Part shown: positions 1-7,619 of the stretch, piece after piece
Numbering within the stretch: the first letter of the stretch is position 1
Layout: every line of letters starts with the position of its first letter
Source of the DNA: Hydnum rufescens UP504
Taxonomy: Eukaryota > Basidiomycota > Agaricomycetes > Cantharellales > Hydnaceae
Direction: 5' to 3'
Length of the DNA: 14,445 nucleotides
Assembly: GCA_014904985.1 (NCBI GenBank)
Contig: MU129432.1
Span: 1-14,445 of the forward strand
Notes under the pieces: generated by a model
The model's database searches: none
What the model was told of the DNA's origin: nothing
The model's input: only the letters and a program-made list of their open reading frames with translations
Translations under genes and position numbers: made by a program

Positions 1-253
1 TCTCAGGATTTCCGCTGTTACTCCGGACTACAGGTCCGAGTATTTTCCAGTTGACTCCACGAGCTTAAGGACCGCTGTGCTCGTTTCTGCCTAGTCCCTT
101 CCGGGCTGCTGGATTGCCTCTCCGTCCCCTCCTATCTTTGTTATCTCATTCCTGCCCGGATTCTCTCGGACTTAGCCGGACTTACACCGGACTTAGCCAG
201 AATTATCTGTGTTTATATTTGTTTGGTGCTCTCGTCGCAGCGTGGCCCTGACA
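1..253 (+). repeat. LTR fragment (3' part) of a Ty3/gypsy-like element, + orientation
   Basis: The reverse complement of this stretch aligns along its whole length with the first part of the 1322-1962 LTR, so it is the end half of the same LTR family in the opposite orientation. It ends in CCCTGACA at 246-253, the mirror of the TGTCAGGG that opens the other copy. The window starts inside it. Differences from the other copy are mostly CpG in this copy against TpG or CpA in the other, so this copy is less decayed. A CGGACTTA-type motif is repeated three times between about 167 and 198 but present once in the other copy. Gag-like coding sequence starts right after 253, so the LTR interrupts an older gag-like gene. 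Whether it is a solo LTR or the 3' LTR of an element further left cannot be seen. Confidence 0.85.
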
Positions 254-1078
254 GAAACCATATTACAAGATCAATCACCTCATCAAACTAGCTAGGAAAA
301 GTTGTAATTTAATGTCTATCCAAAAGTTTGATGAATATATTCGTGAGTTCATGGTTATTGCAAAGGCACTTGAGGAACAATGGTCTCTATCTGAGACTGA
401 TAAGCACAACTACTTTTGGAGAGGTTTAAAACCTTGTACCTTTTGTGAAAATGTTGCTAACATCCTTGTGAATCTTGAATTGTGGACAGACTTGATGAAA
501 CCCCACCTATGAATGAGGTTATTAGTACAGTCAAGACTCACCTCAAAAGAGACCTTTACTGGGTTGCTGACAATGATGAAGGCCTAGAGGTCTTGAGCAA
601 GACAGGTGTATTGAGTTCATTGGATTCAGACAAAGAGTCCTCAATTTCAGATTTGGATGTCGAGAAAGATACTAGTTGATCTAAGTCTAAGAAATGTTGC
701 ATTAGACTTGAATCAAAAGTCAAGAAAGAAGAACCTACCACAAAGCTTCAACAGGAAGCTAAGCCCCAGGTGCAAGAGCCCGGGGACTCATCTAAGTTGA
801 ATATCAATGATCTTGTTGAAAAGATTGGCTGTTTGATGATTGTAATTGAGGCTGATAGGACAACAAAAAGACCTCCTAGGCCTTCTGGATCATTGATAAC
901 GTGTTTCATGTGTACAGAGAACAGGCACTCACTGAGGGACTGCCCAGAAACTAAGGCCTTTATTGCAAAGAAAATTTTGAAGTTTTTGCACAAAGGTCAA
1001 CTTGTGAAGTTCGATGGTTCAGATTTGCCTTGTGGCAATGTTAATAATGGAGGTGTTGCTGTAGAAGATGCTTTATAG
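254..1078 (+). pseudogene. Decayed gag-like gene, N-terminus removed by LTR insertion
   Basis: This is a diverged paralogue of the gag protein at 7620-9335. Matching blocks run in order: KPYY at the left edge, FDEY.REFMVIAKALE, SETDKH.YFWRG.KP, PPMNEV, DLVEKIG.LMI, and a CCHC knuckle CFMCTENRHSLRDC (C-X2-C-X4-H-X4-C). Known gag proteins of this type coat retroelement RNA; this copy cannot make one. The first roughly 80 residues are missing, lost at the LTR junction. A 1-bp deletion in a C run near 500-505 shifts the frame from that of 312 to that of 482. An in-frame TGA sits at 677-679, where CGA is the likely ancestor. The frame ends at 1076-1078, shortly after a GG[VI]A motif shared with the intact gag. 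The sequence is almost free of CpG, unlike the intact relative, which suggests long residence in methylated DNA. Confidence 0.85.
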
Positions 1079-1321
1079 CTCTGCAGAAATTACTAACACC
1101 ACCAGATGTTGGCTAAGGTTATAGGGATTGGGAATGAAAAGGTATGGGAGGGGCTCAGGTTAGTCTCAATGAGTTGATTGGCTTACTAGGTATAGAAATG
1201 ATATGGATGACTCTGGTATGATGTAATGTTTCTGACTCTAGCTGGACTACTTGTATCATGATTGTCGAATTGAAACTTAGAAGCTATTTCTGATTTTAAA
1301 ACTTTTATGGGCTTGAACCTA
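1079..1321. other. Unassigned stretch between gag pseudogene and LTR
   Basis: There is no convincing reading frame here; stops occur in all + frames. It may be the decayed downstream part of the gag-like element, but I could not align it with the region after the intact gag. The five bases before the LTR (ACCTA, 1317-1321) would be one half of a target-site duplication; the other half is not identifiable. Confidence 0.4.
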
Positions 1322-1962
1322 TGTCAGGGCCATGCTGTGATGAGAGCACCAAACAAATATAAACACAGATAATTCTGGCTAAGTCCAGGAGAATCCAGGC
1401 AAGAATGAGATAACAAGGATGGGAGGGGACAGAGAGGCAGTCCAGTGGCCAGAGGGGACTAGGCAGAAATGAGCACAGTGGTCCTTAAGCTCACAGAGTC
1501 AACTGGAAAGTACTCAGACCTGTAGTCCAGAGTAACAGGAGAAATCCTGAGATTATGTAATATGAATACAGAATACATGAAGGCTGACCTGTAGTCTGGA
1601 GTAACAGCAGAAATCCTGAGAGACCAAAGCTGGGGTCTCTGGACTTTGCTCTCGGACTACTTATACATGATGACTATACTATGGGGGAGTGATTGCTAAA
1701 CTGGGGGTGGTTACAAGGGGGACAGGAACAGGAACAGGAACTTGGCCAGGGGGCAAACCAGAAGCAATGGGAAATGAAAGGGAAATGAAAAGGAAATGAA
1801 ACCAAGATAGGGTTGGACCAGAGTCAAACCGGAATCAAGCTGGAAGCAAAGTGGACTTGGGAAAAGGAAATAAGTGGGGAACTGGACTGGAGGTGGGTGG
1901 ACAAGGACCAGAGTGATCCGGAGTGGACCAGAGTTGACCGGAGTAAGGGGCAAACCCTGACA
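1322..1962 (-). repeat. 3' LTR of a minus-strand chromovirus (Ty3/gypsy)
   Basis: This 641-bp LTR is bounded by TGTCAGGG at 1322 and CCCTGACA ending at 1962, an 8-bp perfect terminal inverted repeat of the TG...CA type. The element reads right to left: chromodomain coding sequence and a polypurine tract lie just beyond 1962, which makes this the 3' LTR. Its 1322-1552 part is shared in inverted orientation with 1-253. The 1710-1960 part is rich in short repeats (GGAACA units near 1720-1740, GAAATG units near 1768-1800, GACCAGAGT/GACCGGAGT units near 1815-1945). Nearly all differences from the 1-253 copy look like CpG transitions. Confidence 0.9.
1517..1621. repeat. Direct 36-bp duplication inside the LTR
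   Basis: Positions 1517-1552 and 1586-1621 carry the same 36-bp sequence, GACCTGTAGTC..GAGTAACA followed by GAAATCCTGAGA, with a 69-bp period. The few differences are consistent with independent CpG decay or single substitutions. The partner LTR at 1-253 covers the first copy up to the window edge. Confidence 0.75.
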
Positions 1963-1975
1963 TCACCCCCCTCTT
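1963..1975 (-). promoter_or_regulatory. Polypurine tract of the chromovirus
   Basis: Read on the minus strand, AAGAGGGGGGTGA lies directly against the LTR start TGTCAGGG. This is the usual position and composition of the plus-strand primer of Ty3/gypsy elements and fixes the element's direction. Confidence 0.8.
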
Positions 1976-2011
1976 AGGGCTGATCATCCTGATTGGCCAG
2001 AGGAGCAGGGA

Positions 2012-2526
2012 TCAATGGATTGACCAGTCTGGGAGGTCTGCAGGAGGTTTGGTTAGGAGTGGACATGTCCAGAACCCAATGGAGGAGAAGTCAATGGCAC
2101 TGATCCATCGTGGAGCTTCTGGATGAGCAAGGTGGAACTCTGTGACGACTTCCGGGGCATTACCTAGATTGGTCTCTGGAAGCCATTGGTTCTCCGAGGG
2201 TGGGTAGCCTTTCCATTTCACCAAGTACTGGAGTTGGCCTCAGAAATAGCAGGAGTTTTCAATCTGTTCCACCTCATACTCCTCCTCACCATCATGGAGG
2301 ATAGGAGGAGGTGGAGGATGTGCAATGCAATCTGTAATTGGGTCAGGCCAGAAAGGGCAGAGTTTCGAGACATGGAACACTGGGTGGACTCACATGGAGG
2401 AGGGAAGTTTGGGCTGGATAGCAGAGCAGGAGATCACCTTGTCTACTTTGTATGGGCCTAACAGCCTGGGCAGTCATTTTCAAGACCTAAGAAAGGGCCA
2501 AAAATGTGGCACAATATGGGCCTAGT
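2012..2526 (-). pseudogene. Chromovirus pol C-terminal fragment with chromodomain
   Basis: On the minus strand one frame reads through the end of a Ty3/gypsy integrase: LLGPYKV, then HPVFHVSKL, a proline-rich linker, EEEYEVEQI, and the chromodomain core YLVKWKGYPPSENQWLPETNL (about 2227-2165) followed by APEVV..FH...PEAPRW. Such chromodomains steer integration to heterochromatin. The frame carries four internal TGA stops (2482-2480, 2476-2474, 2392-2390, 2242-2240), each at a place where arginine would fit. It ends at TGA 2014-2012, some 36 bp before the polypurine tract. A TAG at 2524-2522 lies outside recognisable similarity, next to the transposon insertion. Reverse transcriptase and the integrase core are absent, and I could not recognise the rest of pol beyond the transposon at 5727. 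Confidence 0.88.
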
Positions 2527-2528
2527 TA

Positions 2529-2565
2529 AGACACTGCGCATTCATACTCATCCACTATCCCGGTA
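2529..2565 (+). repeat. Left terminal inverted repeat
   Basis: It begins AGACACTGCGCATTCATACT and continues to CCCGGTA at 2565. It mirrors 5689-5724 with G/A at the tenth base and one extra C near the inner end. The outer TA at 2527-2528 is the target duplication. Confidence 0.9.
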
Positions 2566-2784
2566 CTTCCCGGTATTTTCTTAAGTGCCTGTGACTCAAC
2601 ACTGAGAGGAATTTGGTAACCAAGGATAGCTTAGAAATGACTGTCTGAAGAACTTCTCGGTTTCAGAATTGTAAAATATAGCCCCAGTCAGGAGCTTTAC
2701 AACTTGGAAAACTATGCTAATGAAAGATGCTTGTTTTGTGATTTTAAAGAGATTCAGGTCTGAGGCACCCAAGTTTTGGCCTAT

Positions 2785-2875
2785 CCAAATAAGGAAATTG
2801 CCTTATTTGGAAGTACCCTTTTAAGGAAATTGCCATATTTGGATATTCCTTTTAAGGAAAATTTCCTTATTGGGA
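2785..2875. repeat. Subterminal palindrome cluster in the DNA transposon
   Basis: CCAAATAAGG (2785-2794) and CCTTATTTGG (2801-2810) form a perfect 10-bp inverted repeat with a 6-bp loop. The block echoes twice downstream (TTTTAAGGAAATTGCCATATTTGG, then a palindromic AAGGAAAATTTCCTT). The cluster lies in the 5' non-coding part of the transposon, where subterminal transposase sites can occur; binding is not shown. Confidence 0.55.
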
Positions 2876-3510
2876 TGGCCAAATTTGGCAGGCTTTCCCT
2901 AGACGGCCAAGCCTGTTGGGAGCTGCCGACCCAGAAACATAAGCATCAGGCCTATGCCTCAGCTTAAAGGGCACAAACGTGCTCTAAACTTGGGAGAATA
3001 TGCACAAAAAAAGGCATGGGCAAATCTCAAAAATGCAGTGGTATACTGACTGGAAGAAATGCAACAGAAGCTTCATATTTCTAGTCCCTCCCTCCCCCTA
3101 ATGATGATGTGAGTGAGCAGAAAAAATCTGTGGCCAGCTCATCAGTATCTCTTCAGTCAGCCACTGGAACAGATCAAGACCTGCCCACCTCCAGTCCCCT
3201 TGCTTTGAAATCCTTTATGGCCTGTGCCTGGTCATGACTCCCAGCAAAAGTGCGTGTGGGAATGTGTGGGGCCATGGAAGGTGTGAAAGGGACTTACACT
3301 GGCCATATGGTGAATGGCCAACGGGCTCCATGCACCATAAGCAGGGACAATAAACAGCAATGAGATGCATGCATGACTGCTGAGGAGAATCATAGGAATC
3401 CATCTAGCCTTTACAATTGGCTCCAGCACTTACCTCAAAGAGCACAAGGGCTTGACCTCAGTTTGGAACCTGACCACAATACCTCGACAACACCCACCCC
3501 AATACCTTCC

Positions 3511-3570
3511 CCAGCACCTGCCCCAGCACCTGCCCCAGCACCTGCCCCAGCACCCACCCCAGCACCCACC
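3511..3570 (+). repeat. 12-bp tandem repeat encoding Pro-Ala
   Basis: Five tandem 12-bp units of the form CCAGCACCTGCC (the last two with CCCACC) encode a Pro-Ala run in the N-terminal part of the transposase. The minus strand gives a Gly-Cys-Trp shadow that is not a gene. Slippage in this tract probably makes its length variable among copies. Confidence 0.85.
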
Positions 3571-5362
3571 CTGAAATCCACCCCACCTGTCATGATACCT
3601 GCCACAATAATTCACAGCACTCCTTCCAAGGCATCCACTATCCATCTCCCCAATTCCAACAACACCTCCATAGTATCCCTAGTTGATGATGAGCACATTC
3701 TAGTATCAAACTCTACAACTAAAATACACCAACAATGTTTTGTTCTGCCTCTGACCATTGAAGAAGCCTGTGTGGCAGCTAAAGGCCTCGAAGAAATCAT
3801 CAGATCTTGTCGGAACACTGGTCCTGGCCACAAGGATTCCGGGCTGGACACACCTCTGGTTGGCTGGAAATGATGTGGATGTTCTTGAACATTTACATCA
3901 GTGATAATGTGGCTGGGAGTGATGGATGGATAGCAGCATCTCTCATTGCTGCCACAGCTGCTGGGAAAGGACAATGGTTAGCACATCGTCTCTGTGAATG
4001 GTCTTGTGCATACGTCAAGGACCCCAAGGACCTTCCAATCAATCCATATGGGACATGGAATGTCTCAATGCTTGTTTCGGATGAAGATCTAGTGCAGGAC
4101 ATTGCTCTACATCTTCAGAGTCTTGGACAATATATCTCTGCTCAGGATATTGTTCATTACCTTGATACACCCAAAATGAAGACTCACCTGGGCCTAAAGA
4201 AAACGATCTCGCACAAGACAGCTGCACGCTGGATACACATTATGGGATACTGGTGGGGAGAAGAACTTAAAGGTCAATATGCTGATGGCCATGAACGAGA
4301 CAATGTTGTTACATACTGGCAATCCATTTTCCTTCCAGCATGGGCCGTGCTCGAAGCAAAAACCGGCAAGTTTGATAACGATGGATCCCTGGATGCATTG
4401 GCACCGTTACCGACATGTCCAACTGTCATCTGGAATCATGATGAATCAATTTTTTATGCCCATGATAGATGAAAGCTGCAGTGGATCCACAGCAGCAAGA
4501 CTGCAAAGCCCTATGCAAAGGGTGAAGGCACATCATTGATGGTTGCGGATTATGTCTCACCTGACTACAGCTGGCTTTGAGAACCAGATGGCAGCGGCCC
4601 TGGTGCCAGAGTACTGTTGAGGCCCAGCAAGGAACATGATGGCTACTTCACATGTGATGGGGTTCTCGCACAAGCAACAAAAGCCATGGACCTTCTGGAC
4701 CAATATTATCCAAATGAAGACCATGTCTTCATCTATGACAATGTGACCACTCACAAAAAGCAGGCTGAGGATGCCCTTTCTGCCCGACACATGCTGAAAT
4801 ATCCACCAAAGCGCATTGGGAAGGGCAAGAACACTGTGGAGAACTGGGGGCTCAAAGTCCCTCTAATAGATACAAATGGAAAGGCAGTTCACGGTCCTGA
4901 TGGGAAGGTCATCAAAATTTTCACAAAGATGGTGGATGCGAAATTTGCAGACGGAACCCCCCAGCCGCTATACTTTCCCAACAATCACCCACGACACCCT
5001 GGATTATTCAAAGGAATGGAGGTAATCCTGGAAGAGCATGGGTTTCATAATGTGAAGTCTCTGAAACCCGAGTGTAAAGGTTTCAAATGCAAGCCCACCG
5101 CTACAGATTGCTGTTGCCATCACATCCTCTTCAACCAACCGGACTTCACCAATGTTAAATCTCTACTGGAAGACCTATGTGAAAGTCAGGGTTACACAGT
5201 AATATTTCTCCCAAAATTTCACCCAGAATTGAATTTTATCGAGATGTGTTGGGGTTATGGTAAACAAGTATACTGCCAATACCCTATCTCATCTGACCCC
5301 AGTGTCCTCGAGAAAAATGCTCTCATGGCATTAGAATCTGTACCACTACTCTCTATGCGATG

Positions 5363-5420
5363 GTAAGTGGTCAAGTTGAGCCAAGTCTGAATTTCTATAA
5401 TTTTAAATCTTACATTTCAG
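5363..5420 (+). other. Spliceosomal intron in the transposase gene
   Basis: GTAAGT at 5363 and ACATTTCAG ending at 5420 delimit a 58-bp intron, a typical basidiomycete size. Reading through it ends at TAA 5364-5366. Removing it joins TG with G to give Trp and opens a frame through RFMDGYRCGLNG and KKYHGHRCLP to TGA at 5575-5577, which resembles the expected C-terminus of this transposase type. Confidence 0.85.
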
Positions 5421-5688
5421 GTTTTCAAACTGGTCTCTTCGGTTCATGGATGGATATCGATGTGGCCTTAATGGCTTGGAAGCGGTATGGGCCACCAAAA
5501 AGTATCATGGGCACCGCTGCCTCCCACCTGAAATGGAGCATGACATAGACTCTGAGTACAGAGGCTTCCAGATGTGATTTACCTAGTGACTTTAGGCCAT
5601 AGGGGTGCATAGCCAGTGGTACTGACTTGATGAACAATCCCTTGATAAATTTGGCATCACATGAACCTTACATAATCATTCCGGAGTT

Positions 5689-5724
5689 TACCGGATAGTG
5701 GATGAGTATGAATGTGCAGTGTCT
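5689..5724 (-). repeat. Right terminal inverted repeat
   Basis: Its reverse complement starts AGACACTGCACATTCATACT and matches the left end (2529-2565) over 36 bp with one substitution and one indel. It is followed by TA at 5725-5726. Confidence 0.9.
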
Positions 5725-5726
5725 TA

Positions 5727-6317
5727 GGGTTACAGAGTGAGGGGCCCCAAAACAATATAAAATTTATATTGCGTACATTGATTTGGGGCCCATATTTTAG
5801 GTATATTTCAGGAATTGGGGCCCAAACACACTTAGGCCAATTTGCCTGTCGGGGCCCATTGAAGTGGAACTTAGTGATGGGGACATTTGAAAATATGTGA
5901 GGGTACTGGGAAGACAAGGCTGTATGAGAAGGCTCAGATATGCCTAACATTGTTGACCACTTGAGTGTCTCATGGGCCTTGAGGGGTCATTATATCACAG
6001 TTTTTGATATTCAATACATGTATGCACATTGTGAGAAAACTGAAACATTTATTGATGTGGGACTAGAAATAGATGCAGATATGAACAGGTAGATGGACAC
6101 ACAAATGGGTAAAAGGGAACAAGGGGATTAATATGCATTGAACAAGCCCAAAAACACCACAAATGGCCAGGATTTACCCATAAAAGGTGGTGTTGAGGGG
6201 GGAGGAGGAGAGCACTTGTCATAATGGAGCCAAAAGTGCTCCAAATGACTCATGAGTAGATGCATTGGAAAGAGGGAGTCTAGACGAAGAGAAAGAGCCC
6301 AAAAAAGGAACAAGCGG
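5727..6317. other. Non-coding spacer with GGGGCCC motif cluster
   Basis: I see no supportable gene in these 591 bp; open frames on both strands are short and lack domain-like features. GGGGCCC occurs four times, at 5741, 5785, 5817 and 5851. Between the first two lies an AT-rich near-palindrome, CAATATAAAATTTATATTG, around 5752-5770. I found no continuation of the chromovirus pol frame here. The last five bases before the LTR (AGCGG, 6313-6317) are the likely left target duplication of the large retroelement. Confidence 0.5.
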
Positions 6318-6589
6318 TGTTGGAGGGATAAATCCCTACACCATAGAAACACCATCCAAGGCCAATTTTACAACCAAACAAATGGACTGAACGTCCATCC
6401 GATTCTTAATTTTCACACCTTTCATTCATTGGAGAAACAGTCCAAATTCTATACATCCAAAACCCCTCATTCCACATCGTTCCTTTGCCTTAAGGGCAAA
6501 GAATTGTGATTATGTAATGACACGGACTGTGCCTGGCCTTTGTTCTGGACCCACGGACCTGTCACATGATTCAAAAAGGGATTATGTCA

Positions 6590-6890
6590 CTCTAAAGGAG
6601 TATTGTTCGAATTTCTCCGTCATTTTTGATCAGATCGACTCGGAACAACCGCGCCCAGAAAGATACGAATCGTACCTATCGAACGGTACCAAACACGAAA
6701 CGAGCGGATCAAAACTGCGGTCCCTGTAACAATATCTTTCCATGATTCATACTCTGAAGGAGTATTTCTTGATTTTCGAAGCCAATTCTTATCTGATTCG
6801 CTCACGAGTACCACTCCCTGAAAGCTGTTAAAAATGCGCATCGAACGGTACCAAGGGCAAAACGATCCGATAAGAACTCCATTTTTCACA
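6590..6890. repeat. Diverged 162-bp tandem duplication in the LTR U3
   Basis: Two anchors repeat at the same distance: CTCTAAAGGAGTATT at 6590 with CTCTGAAGGAGTATT at 6752, and ATCGAACGGTACCAA at 6678 and again at 6840. Both pairs are 162 bp apart. A further shared CATGATTCA precedes each copy (6565 and 6741). Between anchors the copies are strongly diverged, so the duplication is older than this insertion. Duplicated U3 blocks often carry enhancer activity in LTRs; that is inference here. Confidence 0.75.
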
Positions 6891-7181
6891 AGACAACCCC
6901 TTCCTCATGACTCCCCCCTTGCTCCACCTACACAAATGACAAATTGGTTCCGGCCCTCTTAATTCCGATGCAAAGGGCACTCAGGGCGACCTATTCCACC
7001 TTTCCTTAAGGGAATCTATCCAGTTTCAAGGGAGGAATGCCTTGTAAAGTGTTTTTTGTCTCTTTTTCACTTGATTCTTGAATATCTCCACCAGTTTTGA
7101 AGCTTTTGACTTCATTTCTTTTTCATTATACTTCCCTTATCTCCGCTTTTCTTCCGGAATTTTTAATTGTGGTCTGGAATG

Positions 7182-7190
7182 TATATAAAG
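7182..7190 (+). promoter_or_regulatory. TATA box of the LTR promoter
   Basis: TATATAAAG lies in the 3' third of the 5' LTR, about 350 bp before its end and followed by a pyrimidine-rich TTTTTCCCCC stretch near 7216. A transcription start about 25-35 bp downstream would put R near 7215. The 3' LTR is cut before this position, so it cannot be compared. Confidence 0.65.
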
Positions 7191-7536
7191 GGGAGGGGAC
7201 ATGTAAATATTTGGTTTTTCCCCCTATCACAGTCTGAGGCACTAAAGTATTGCCACTGTCTGGAGGAGATTTCCCACTTGTCAAGACTGTGTACAGCCAC
7301 ATTAAGACTGAATAGTCAAGAGGACGACTTCAGGGTGTGGCCTTGACATCTTAATTTTGTGACACTGATCTATTCCTTTGAGCAACCACTGTTCATTGGG
7401 ATTTTCTATTATCCTAAAAGACCTTCATTTTCCCGGACCTGAATATTCGAATTGTCCCCGTGGCTCCCTTCATTTGTCCTATCCTCAACGACGTGGACAG
7501 TAGTTGGATTGGTTTATAACCATCCTGCTTACAAAT

Positions 7537-7549
7537 TGGTGGTCCTTAC
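7537..7549 (+). promoter_or_regulatory. Primer-binding site for minus-strand synthesis
   Basis: TGGTGGTCCTTAC starts three bases after the LTR end. It would pair with a tRNA ending GTAAGGACCACCA, including the universal CCA tail. I cannot name the tRNA with confidence; a glutamine tRNA is possible from the acceptor sequence GGTCCTT. Confidence 0.55.
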
Positions 7550-7619
7550 AGGGAGCCACAAGAATATCAATTCGGATTTTTATTGACGATGGACACGTAC
7601 TACAAACAATTACACAAAA

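Larger units (their letters stand above)
2954..5577 (+). pseudogene. DDE transposase (IS630/Tc1-like), broken by stops and two frameshifts
   Basis: The C-terminal two-thirds is clearly a DDE transposase that would cut and join transposon ends in the nucleus. The catalytic candidates are Asp in WNHDES (codon 4440-4442), Asp in IYDN.TTH (4737-4739) and Glu in FHPELNFIEMCWG (5241-5243), the last resembling the Tc1/pogo L-N-x-I-E-x-x-W motif. The N-terminal side holds NPYGTWNVSML, QSLGQYISAQDIV and TAARWIHIMGYWWG. Coding segments run 2954-3093 (frame of 2954, TGA at 3047), about 3097-3800 (TGA at 3235 and 3361, proline/alanine repeat near 3511), and about 3800-5362 (TGA at 4470 and 4578). Frameshifts lie near 3090, in a C-rich run, and at 3790-3870. 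A GT-AG intron at 5363-5420 joins the last exon, which ends at TGA 5575-5577. The start at 2954 is the first ATG of coding-like sequence and is uncertain. All five internal stops are TGA. Confidence 0.85.
2529..5724 (+). mobile_element. TIR DNA transposon, IS630/Tc1-mariner-like, TA target site
   Basis: Terminal inverted repeats at 2529-2565 and 5689-5724 match except for one mismatch and one extra C on the left. TA dinucleotides at 2527-2528 and 5725-5726 fit the TA duplication typical of this superfamily. The 3,196-bp element carries one degenerate transposase gene on the + strand. It sits at the edge of the chromovirus remnant, so it probably inserted into or beside it later. No second gene is seen. 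It is non-autonomous now because the transposase has stops and frameshifts, but its ends look intact enough to be recognised by a related enzyme. Confidence 0.9.
6318..7533 (+). repeat. 5' LTR of the large retroelement
   Basis: The 1,216-bp LTR runs from TGTTGG at 6318 to CTTACA ending at 7533, giving TGT...ACA ends. Its first 179 bp are matched by the 3' LTR start at 14267-14445. The right boundary is inferred from the ACA end three bases before a primer-binding site, because the 3' LTR's end is outside the window. It contains a diverged 162-bp tandem duplication (6590-6890) and a TATA box (7182), so U3 probably extends to about 7210 and R/U5 from there to 7533. Apparent ORFs inside it are shadows. 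Confidence 0.85.

Noticed and set aside
3430..3645. Minus-strand frame rich in Gly-Cys-Trp-Gly-Arg.
   Set aside because: It is the complement of the Pro-Ala tandem repeat in the transposase and has no independent support.
5727..6317. Continuation of the chromovirus pol gene on the far side of the DNA transposon.
   Set aside because: No minus-strand frame here resembles integrase or reverse transcriptase, so the remnant probably ended near the insertion site or was lost.
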